In this document: positions 11,066-64,000 of the stretch, one piece after another
Layout: each line of letters opens with the position of its first letter
Position numbering within the stretch: the first letter of the stretch is position 1
NCBI RefSeq assembly: GCF_950295315.1
Contig: NW_026647663.1
Location: 1-64,000 of the forward strand
Source: Erinaceus europaeus
Taxonomy: Eukaryota; Chordata; Mammalia; Eulipotyphla; Erinaceidae
DNA length: 64,000 nt
Reading direction: 5' to 3'
Position numbers and translations under genes: made by a program
Notes under the pieces: generated by a model
What the model was told of the DNA's origin: nothing
The model's database searches: none
What the model saw: only the letters and a program-made list of their open reading frames with translations

Positions 11066-12136
11066 ATGTAAAAATTTGATTCCCAGCACCATTGATCTCA
11101 TAAAATAAACAAAGTTCATCTTAAAAGACAAAGGGACTGAGCAAGGCCAAATGAGAGCAGACCTTTTAGACTTGAACTGGAGAATTAAGGGTGCAAGGGT
11201 GGAGGAGGTATAGGAAGTATATTTTGAAGAGGTATTAAATTATACTTAAAAAAAATCATACTCTTATAAACCAGTGTTACCTTAAAAACAAAGTAATAAC
11301 AATAGGACTGTGTTCCCCATTGAAAGAGCTTAACATTCCTTTGTTGATGTTTATCTTATATAAATGAAACACTTATCATTCACTGTCATTTTTTAAAAAT
11401 TTAAAGAAAATTGTAATTCCTTTTGCTTATCTACCCAATGCAGCATGTAAACTGAACCCTAATTTTCCGATACTTTCTGTCATACGGTTTCAACTCTGCT
11501 TTTTTTTTTTTTTTTTTAAAGGAAGTGATTTTAAAAGGGTTTACTTAATGATGAGGGGCGTAGGGAATGCTTCAGAGCATCTCTTCTGGCACATATGAAG
11601 GCCAAGGACTGAACTTGGAATCTCATGATTGTACAGTACTTGAAGACAAAGTAAATTTATCAAAGTAAAATAATGGGTTAGGATGGAATTCCCACTTAGG
11701 CAGTAGCCCAGCACACATAGACATGTTTTGGTATGATCTGGGATGAAGCACACAGCAAAACTGTTAGAAGTCATGCTGCCTCCTACACAGGCACGTAAGT
11801 CAGTATCTCTTGGCTTTGAACTATAAATGGTCAGAATAATAAACCACATTTTGAATATTGGGGAAAATGCCCTCTACCCTTTGTGGCTTATTTTCCTAAG
11901 GAAGAAGACAAAGCCCTAAACCTGCATGTTTTCTGTCACTCTGTTGTGGCAGCATTCTCACAACTCACCTAAGGCTTGCTAATCATATACGTATCATCTT
12001 TGCTAACAGCTCAACTTTTCTTCCTTTGTTGTTGGTAGACTGCATACAAAACACTTTTTGGGTACATGAAGTGGGGTTTCCCTGACCTCTCCCCATGGGT
12101 GTGTATGTGTTGAGAATTTCTTCCTGTTCTTAAGTG

Positions 12137-12166
12137 GAACTCCTATTAGTGTGCTAATAGGAGTTC
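12137..12166. repeat. Perfect 13-bp inverted repeat with 4-nt loop
   Basis: GAACTCCTATTAG at 12,137-12,149 is followed by TGTG and its exact reverse complement at 12,154-12,166. It would form a short stem-loop in the pre-mRNA or a small cruciform. It is much too short for a typical microRNA hairpin. Confidence 0.9.
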
Positions 12167-12494
12167 TTTCTCCTATCTTTCTTTGGTGTATTTGTCAGTC
12201 GCTAAAACATTGTGATCAGCAGTTTCAGTGTTAAATTTCTACTTAGAAGGACATGCATATAGCAGGTTTTTAGTTTTAACGTTAGGAAAATCACAAGGAG
12301 CTATTTGCTAATATCAGAAAAAAAGGTCAAGTGCTGTAAACTTGCACATGCACCTATGGACACACACACACCCCCCCCACCCCCCATGTTCTCCTTTCTT
12401 TGTGTTAAGGTTTTGTTTTGGCTATCCACCCGTCAAGTTATTCAAATGTATTTATCTGAATAAAATCTTTACTTAAATAGGTGTGTGTTGATTT

Positions 12495-12620
12495 TGTTTA
12501 TTTTTAAAGAGAGATAAAAGACCAGATTACTGCTCAACTTTGGCTTATAATGGGACTGGGGACCTCAGAGCATCAGGCATGAAAATCTTTCCATAAGCAT
12601 TATGTTGTGTCTCCAGTCCT
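12495..12620 (-). mobile_element. Type-C SINE
   Basis: Minus-strand pattern: a GACCAGATTACTGCTCAACT start, then CTTATAATGGGACTGGGGAC, then CTCAGAGCATCAGGCATGAA and finally GTGTCTCCAGTCC. In sense the family has a short tRNA-like body with TGCCTGAGGCTC and GAGCTGAGCAGTGCTCTGG, seen cleanly at 55,492. Confidence 0.75.
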
Positions 12621-12825
12621 ATTAATTTTATTAATCACGTTTTACTTCAAATTTATCTTTGTAATGTCATTGTCCGTTATGGTTTCTTTTCTTTTTTATA
12701 ATCTCTGGGCTGAGAAAGGGGGGGAAATCCTCAGCACCTTCAGTGCAGTTGGGGCTGAGTTCAAACCTGGGTTGCATACATGCAAATCTTCACTCTTTTT
12801 GGACAGCTTTAGGCATTTTAGGAAA

Positions 12826-12857
12826 AGAGAAGGAGAAGGAGAAGGAGAAGGAGAAGC
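12826..12857 (+). repeat. GAGAAG microsatellite
   Basis: GAGAAGGAGAAGGAGAAGGA-type hexamer repeat, about five units, in apparently unique intronic sequence. Confidence 0.85.
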
Positions 12858-13917
12858 AGCACAGCCCTAGGATTTCCCTCATTGTTGCGGCACCCCCAGC
12901 TGGAAGGCAGATGACTTGCTGAGTGAACTGTCTGCTGATTGCCCATGTACTTTGGAGGATATTTACTCAGAAAAAGCAGTATGTAGCTGATGTTGGCAGT
13001 AGTGTGGAAGGAGGCTGCTGGAGTAGCTAGTGGTGATAGGTGGGGCCTTGCCAGCCATAGGATCTGAGAGCATGAGGCCGGGAGTTGCATCTCCAGCATC
13101 ATCTCTGCCAAACTGATCCTCTGGTCTATCTTATTCTTTTATTTATAAATAATTTTTTAAAAATACACTATCTTTTTGTCTTCTATTAATTCACTAATAT
13201 AGGGGAACTTTAAGTGCTTTGTTTCTAAAAGATAAGAAATACTTTATTACAGTGATTGGTGTGGTAAGGCATTACCCTACAGGCAGAACCAATAGACAAC
13301 ATTTCTTGTCTCCTTAGAGGTCCCGACCTAGACTTGGTTGTGTATCACTTAATGCATGGTGTTATACATCTACTATTTGTGTGTGGATGACATTTGTTTT
13401 ATGAATTTTTCAAGCTTTGTTTTCTCTGTAGTGATCTTTTGTGTTTAATAATATTTGTTGGTGTTGTGAATAAGCTTTGAAAAAAATTGTTTTCTACTTG
13501 TTGGCACACACATGGCAGTAGTATTTGTTGATCTTGGGAACTTTGCTGAATTCTTTATGCACTTTAATTTCTGCTGTTTTTTTGGATTTTCTGTGTAGGT
13601 AGCCAACCTACCTTTCCACTACCCCTCCCTCCCTTCCTCTCACCTCTCCTCCCTTTCCACCAGAGCACTGATTGAACCTGAGACCTTGGAGCTCCGGAAT
13701 GAGTCTCTTTGCATAATCACTATGGTGTTTTCCCTGCCCCTCTTTCATATACATATCAGCACACACATGTCTGCTCAGGAGTCAAGGCAGTTTCAAGTAT
13801 TGAATATGGAAGTAAGTATCTTCATATGAAGAGTCAGTGACCACATGTGCCTGGTGGGGGAAGTCTCAAGACTAGAGTCAGTCACTCAGGGTCTTTAGCC
13901 ATTAAAACATACCCTCA

Positions 13918-59045
<45,128 letters not shown>

Positions 59046-59457
59046 GCAGATCTGAGAATCTAAACAGACTAACTACTGGCATAAAAGCTTCAGAAATCTC
59101 TGCGTTTGATATTCAAACATCATATGCCGGAAATTTTCACAGTTTTTAGTGAATTTAAGGAATTTAGACTCTATTTTCCCCCCATTTTGATTTTTTTGTC
59201 TCCATGGTTTTTGTCACCCACCTGAGCACTTCCTCCAGTCGGCAAACAGGCTCAGGGTCAGACCTGGTAGCCTAGTCATGGCACATCCTCTGTCCTGTTG
59301 AATCACTAGACCTGCCTGTGTAGAAGACCACCCCCCGCCCCCGGGCCCTGTGGGCAGGTGGGAAGCCACAAGGGCAAAGAGAGAGGAAAGCTAGGTCAGC
59401 GTTGCCATCTTAGGGTGGCAGAGACGTGCTCTGAGTGCGCCACTCCCCCCCCCCCCC

Positions 59458-59458
<1 letters not shown>

Positions 59459-59510
<52 letters not shown>
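59459..59510 (+). repeat. AC microsatellite in KANSL1 3' UTR
   Basis: About 25 AC units preceded by a C14-type run (59,445-59,458). Confidence 0.96.
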
Positions 59511-59512
<2 letters not shown>

Positions 59513-59780
59513 CTGTGGCCTGCTTATGGCTCCCTGCCCTGTGCCTCCTTTGGTCACACTTGCTGAGCATTGTCCCCCGAACCTCTTGACTCAACTGTCA
59601 GCTGTTCTCACCCAGCTTGCAACTGCCAGAACTCCCCCTCCCCCATCCCGATTTGGGAGACCTACTCTGGGTATCCTCTGCATCTGGCATCTGTTTTGAC
59701 TCCTGACTGCAGTGGCCTGGCTGCAGCTGCTCAGGTCCCCACCCTGCCCTTGTGTGCGCCCCATGTCATCCATAGGCCCC

Positions 59781-59826
59781 ACGCGCGCGCGCGCGTACAC
59801 ACACGCACACACGCACACACGCACAC
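59781..59826 (+). repeat. CG/CA alternating tract in KANSL1 3' UTR
   Basis: ACGCGCGCGCGCGCGTACAC followed by ACACGCACACACGCACACAC. CG repeats of this kind are strong Z-DNA formers and are rare in mammalian transcripts because of CpG loss. Confidence 0.93.
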
Positions 59827-60156
59827 TCCCCCCATCCTTCTGCTTGGCTCGGGCTCACCTTCCTCTGCTCTGCTGGTGGGGTTGGGGCTGCCCTCCCTGT
59901 CCCCACCCCCTGAGACTAGGACTTGGAATGAGCAGCGACCTCTCCCTGTATCATTCTGTTCACTGAAGTGTTTCCTTCCATTCAGTCCCACGTCTATCAG
60001 TCAGGCCCTTCCTCTCAGACATTGCCTGGTCCTAGCTGTGGTTCCCACCCCCGTACCTCCCCGGTTAACCTTGTGCCTGTCTCATGGATGATGACATCAC
60101 CAAAAAGGGGGAGTGGCAAGGACTTTTTTTTTTTTTTTGGGCCATTTTGTAATCAT

Positions 60157-60162
60157 ATTAAA
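60157..60162 (+). promoter_or_regulatory. KANSL1: Possible proximal poly(A) signal ATTAAA
   Basis: ATTAAA in AATCATATTAAACTAG, with T-rich sequence downstream at 60,184-60,196. Proximal use would shorten the UTR by about 400 bp. Confidence 0.45.
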
Positions 60163-60562
60163 CTAGTAGAGAAACTGCTTAATGGTTTTTTTTTTTCCTC
60201 CCACAATTTTCAACATTAGTATTTTTTTTGATTCTGTTTGCAAGTTAAAGGGTTTGTCATTGTTACTTTTAAAAACAATACTGCACCATATCCCTATGCA
60301 TAAAGTGCTTCTTCTATTTATAAGGTTGAAAATTCTGAATAACCCTTTTAGCATTGTAAAAAAAACAAAAATGAAAAAAAATCCTTGTATTTTGTAAATA
60401 TTTTCTTTTCCTGCTTTGAGCTGTGTATTGGCAGCGAAACACGTAGCTGTCTTTGTTCTATAGAAATGCTTTTCTTCAGAGAAGCTGATCTTTGTTTATG
60501 TCTTGATTCTGTTCGCAAAGCACAGACCTGTGCTTAAAAAAAAGGAAGGAAAAATTGAAAAA

Positions 60563-60568
60563 AATAAA
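60563..60568 (+). promoter_or_regulatory. KANSL1: Likely distal KANSL1 poly(A) signal AATAAA
   Basis: AATAAA inside an A-rich stretch, 1.5 kb after the stop codon. The sequence after it (GTTACAGAGCATCGTGTG) has a GTGTG element suited to cleavage-factor binding. Confidence 0.65.
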
Positions 60569-60590
60569 AAAAAAGTTACAGAGCATCGTG

Positions 60591-61609
60591 TGCCAGACCT
60601 TTCTTGATGTGGGTGCGGCTAGAGCACGGCCTTGGGGCCATGCTGGCGGGGAGGCCGTGCTGTTCCACATGGGGTAGGCAGGCGGCAGGTTCTGTGAGGA
60701 TCAGCTTTTTCTTCTCAAGTGAAAGTCATTGATTCATCACCTACTGTGACTGTCTTTAGCGTAGTGAGGCCAGCGGTTGGTTGCATTTTATACCCGTAAT
60801 TGCTCTTTCACATTCCACCGAGAGCCTCGGCTAGGTTGGGCTTGGGGAGAATTGTGCTCCACATGGAGCCCAACATGGTCCCACCTGCTTCATCTGAGGA
60901 ACCTACCTGTCTTCGGAGGAGACGATGGATGGATAGGGAAGTGTGAGGGCCCTGGTTCTGTTAAGACTGTATACTGTTGGCTGCATTTGTAGTGGCAGCT
61001 ATGATCAGCTCTATGTAAATGTCTGCCCGTAATGGTTAAAGCACCACCAGGCAAAGCTGAGTTTTGTGTAGAAACCGGTAACTGCATTTCTGTGTTAACA
61101 CCTGCATCTGATCATAAGGAACAGCGTTAGATAGCACGATGTTTGTCGTTTGCCTTGGTGACACAGCTGGGGCTCCAGCATCCCTGCACTGTGACTTAGC
61201 AGACAGTCTCCCCTTTAATAACTGCAGAGAGGGGAAGGCACCTCTGGGAGCCTGGGAGGGTCTGAGCCTTTGTCCGGCTGATGTGCCTGCTGCCTTCACT
61301 TGACTTCCTGAAACGCACCCGCCTTCTCGGGGTTCGGTGCATCGGCAGGGTCACAGCAGCTCCTGGAGCACAGTCATGTGGGAACCACCCTTTGTGTTAA
61401 ACCAGGACAGCTGGCCAGTGCCAGAATTAGAGTCTCAGAACTGCTTTCAGCTCCAGAGCCCCAGAGAGCTGGTGAATCCTGAATTCCAGATTCCATGTTG
61501 TTGGTTGTGGGTAGCTGGGCATAGTCACACACAGCACACCCCCCTCCCAGCATAGTGCTTGCTTCCTTCCAGGGGGTGTCTGCATTTGGCAGCCCACGTG
61601 TCTCATGAA
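60591..61609. other. Intergenic DNA between KANSL1 and MAPT
   Basis: GC-rich, apparently single-copy sequence with no SINE, long open frame or conserved coding signal that I can recognise. It may include an extended KANSL1 3' UTR form. Confidence 0.6.
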
Positions 61610-61623
61610 CTAGGTTTTCTTTT

Positions 61624-61950
61624 TTCTTTTTTCTTTGCCTCCAGGGTTATTGCTGGGGCTTAGTGCCTCCACTGCTCCTGGAGGCCACTCCCCCCACCCC
61701 CACCCCCGACTTTGTTGCCCTTGTTGTAACCCTTGTCGTCGTCGTCGTTGGATAGGACAGAGAGAAATGGAGAGAGGAGGGGCGGCAGAGAGGGGGAGAG
61801 AGAGAGACAGACACCTGCAGACCTGCTTCACCGCTCAGGAAGCAACCTCCCCTGCAGGTGGGGAGCCAGGGGCTCGAACCCGGACCCTTTCGCCGGTCCT
61901 TGCGCTTTGCATCATGGGCGCTCAACCCGCTGCGCTAACGCCCAACCCTC
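61624..61950 (-). mobile_element. Long-form ERI SINE
   Basis: TGCCTCCAGGGTTATTGCTG, GTCGTCGTCGTTGGATAGGA, CTCCCCTGCAGGTGGGGAGC and terminal GCTAACGCCCAACCC. CTAGGTTTTCTTTT flanks it at 61,610-61,623 and 61,951-61,964. Confidence 0.94.
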
Positions 61951-61964
61951 TAGGTTTTCTTTTC

Positions 61965-62333
61965 TTTTTTCTTTTTTCTTTTCATTTGGCCTCCAGGGTT
62001 ATTGCTGGGGCTCAGTGCCTGCACCATGAACCCACCGCTCCTGGAGGCCATTTTTCCCCCTTTTGTTGCCCTTGTTGTAGCCTTGTTGTGGTTATTATTG
62101 CTGTTGATGTTGTTCGTTGTTGGATAGGACAGAGAGAAATGGAGAGAGGAGGGGAAGACAGAGAGGGGGAGAGAAAGACAGACACCTGCAGACCTGCTTC
62201 ACCGCCTGTGAAGCGACTCCCCTGCAGGTGGGGAGCCGGAGACTTGAACCAGGATCCTTACTCCGGTTCTTGCGCTTTACGCCACCTGCGTTTAACCCGC
62301 AGCGCTGCCACCCGACCCCCCACCCCCCACCCC
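61965..62333 (-). mobile_element. Second long-form ERI SINE at the same target
   Basis: GGCCTCCAGGGTTATTGCTG, GTTCGTTGTTGGATAGGACA, CTCCCCTGCAGGTGGGGAGC, GCTGCCACCCGACCCC and a C/A-rich end. It starts next to the right duplication of the previous SINE, and AGGTTTTCTT recurs after it at 62,336-62,345. Confidence 0.93.
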
Positions 62334-62404
62334 ACAGGTTTTCTTAAAATACATGTTTTGTATCATTTTCTTGTCCTTTGAATCCATGAGCGGAGACTTT
62401 ACTT

Positions 62405-64000
62405 AACCAGTATTAACTTTATTTCCAAATTCACTTAGAGCAACAGTCAGTGTAATCATCTGTTAAAACACACAGTACATCATGAACATTCACAGACAGG
62501 AAGCTAAGCTAAGGTGGTTGGTTTCATGTCCCTCCCTCCCCACCCTCAATTCACCAAATAAGTCATGGAACTTGCAAATTCAGAGACAGGGCCAAGCCCA
62601 TCAGGAGGTGAGGCTGAGTCGGTACCCAGGGTGACCTTTTTGAAGTTGAAGAGAAGTCAGAAGTCTTGGAGTCACAGATCTCTAGAGGACAGCTGATTAT
62701 TCGCCTCCTGGCTTGACTTGGGGACAAAGATGAAGGGAGGTACAGGGCAAAGTCTTGGCAGCTGCTAGAGGTCTGGGCTGCATGTCTGAAGCCAGTAGGA
62801 AAGGTGGCAGGTGGCAGTGACAGAAGGACACCAGGGTCTGTGGGCCGTGTGCTTGGGACTGGGGGTCCTGAAGAAGCAACAAGCCACAGCGACCATCCAG
62901 GCCCCTGGTGCCATGCCTGCACCTGGCTAGAAGGACATGGGCACTTGCTGCCCATCTGCTGCACTTGGGGAAGTGGCACTGAGAAGGCAAGGGCTCAAGT
63001 CCCCAAGGAAAAGGCTACAGGGCAGCTTAACTGCTGTGCTCCAGGCTGCCCTTGGCCCATGGCCACTAGCTTACAGGTTCTTCCAGTCCCTGCCTGTCCT
63101 GTGGAACACATACCCGAGACGGGACACAGTCTCAATGCTCCAGCGGGGCCGTCGACAAGGTAAGCGGGGAGCTCCAAGGTGCCACCCGAGGGACACTGGA
63201 CGTGGGGGAACCTTACAAGTCCCCAGCCCGGGGGGCACTGCCTAGAGTTACAGTCTGTCTCAGGCCAGCGCTGGCCCAGTCACAGGGAGACTCCAGAGCC
63301 CTTGAGGGGCCTTGGCACGAGCTGAGCAACCTGCATGAAGGGCAAGGACACCGCAGCGGCCAAGAAATGCTGGCAAAACCAGAGGCGGCAGTGAGGGTCG
63401 AGTGACAGCTATGAGATCTTTCAAAATGCCCCCCCCCCTCCACCCCCTCGGAACTCAGGAATGGCTGGGACCCAGGACAGTGGAAAGTTCTGGGAACTGG
63501 GGTTCTGGAAAGATGATTCCTTGTACAGGAAGCTTTGGCTGCAAACAAAGCCTCCAGCCCCTTGGGCCTGGGAGGAGGCCCTGGGCTCCCACCACCCAGC
63601 CCCGCAGGGTCCCCGCAGGGTCCTTCCGGCTACACCCAGGCGCTGTGCTGCCACAGAGCCAGCTCCCCTCTCCCTGCTCAAGGTCTGAGGGGGGCCGTGG
63701 GAACGCTGTCTCCCGCTCAGCTGCTCAGAGTCCCTGGTGGGCAGGGTGGGCCTCCGTGCCTGAAGGATGCTTGGGGGAGGGTGCCTGGAGGCTCAGAGCT
63801 CAGAGCTCAGGGCGACACTCCTCCCCGGCTGGCACTGGCTTCCTCTGTCTCACTGCAGGGGGTTTTCAGACTCAGGGCCACCAGAGGGCCTCGCCAGGCT
63901 GCCACCAGAGAGTGGCCACTGACAGCCACGAGACTCCCCACTCTGCAGCCCCAAAATGAAACCCTGAAGCTAGGGAGGGGCACCACAGCCTCAGTGCTGT
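62405..64000 (-). other. MAPT: MAPT (tau) distal 3' untranslated region, minus strand
   Basis: Read on the minus strand, the segment ends GTGAATTTGGAAATAAAGTT, preceded by ACTGACTGTTGCT, GTGTGTTTTAACA and CTTAGCTTAGCTTCCTGTCT, which I recognise from the 3' end of human MAPT mRNA. Further left-to-right matches are TTCTGACTTCTCTTCAACTT near 62,640, the AGCCAGGTGCAGGCATGGCA block near 62,910, and AGGGCCTCCTCCCAGG with CTTTGTTTGCAGC near 63,540-63,580. MAPT encodes the microtubule-binding protein tau; its coding exons lie to the right of the window. There is no splice site or coding sequence in this part. Confidence 0.9.
62418..62423 (-). promoter_or_regulatory. MAPT: MAPT poly(A) signal AATAAA
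   Basis: TTTATT on the + strand, AATAAA on the minus strand in the context TTTGGAAATAAAGTTAATAC, the position of the terminal signal in human MAPT mRNA as I recall it. Cleavage is expected about 10-20 bp further left, near 62,400. Confidence 0.88.

Larger units (their letters stand above)
59046..60590 (+). other. KANSL1: KANSL1 3' untranslated region
   Basis: Follows the stop directly with no splice site evident. It contains two long alternating purine-pyrimidine tracts (59,459-59,510 and 59,781-59,826), a poly-T run at 60,124-60,138 and candidate poly(A) signals ATTAAA (60,157) and AATAAA (60,563). About 1.5 kb, similar to my recollection of the human UTR. The exact cleavage site is not determined. 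Confidence 0.8.

Noticed and set aside
63402..63959. 185-codon plus-strand frame at the right edge
   Set aside because: It is antisense to the MAPT 3' UTR and GC-rich; no family match or conserved start was seen.

Overview
The window is mammalian nuclear DNA, almost certainly from a hedgehog (Erinaceidae). Two things show this. The + strand carries 13 consecutive coding exons of KANSL1 (KAT8 regulatory NSL complex subunit 1) with GT-AG introns. The introns are packed with a tRNA-derived SINE whose 5' end reads like GGGAGTCGGGCGGTAGCGCA and which carries a CTGCAGGTGTCT segment and a CAACAA-rich tail; I recognise it as the hedgehog ERI type. SINE names and species are my recall, not a database result.

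Layout. 1-14,302 is the intron before the first visible exon, opening with a minisatellite. KANSL1 exons (human exons 3-15 by phase and length) lie at 14,303-14,444; 29,748-29,849; 34,012-34,124; 35,386-35,578; 43,403-43,574; 49,805-49,990; 50,421-50,609; 50,950-51,095; 55,788-55,909; 56,358-56,415; 56,642-56,754; 58,410-58,662 and 58,824-59,045 (stop TGA at 59,043-59,045). Joined, they are in frame and encode about 669 residues, matching human residues ~430-1105. The large first coding exon is outside the window. The 3' UTR runs from 59,046 to about 60,590. After a 1.8 kb gap filled largely by two SINEs, 62,400-64,000 is the distal 3' UTR of MAPT (tau) on the minus strand, so the two genes are tail to tail as in human 17q21.31.

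Repeats dominate the introns: a 4.0 kb 5'-truncated LINE-1 (20,847-24,853, minus) with nearly open ORF2 and intact target-site duplications, a second truncated LINE-1 (37,501-38,640), several older L1 pieces, more than 40 SINEs (many nested), and three minisatellites. The 16-copy minisatellite at 16.75-17.73 kb appears to have grown out of the inside of a SINE.

The KANSL1 product scaffolds the NSL histone acetyltransferase complex: its WDR5-binding ARTR motif is intact in the exon at 35,386 and its KAT8-binding PEHE region in the last five exons. I found no RNA gene, no prokaryotic or CRISPR-like feature and no new gene system. The unusual content is repeat biology, local rearrangement and the KANSL1/MAPT arrangement.
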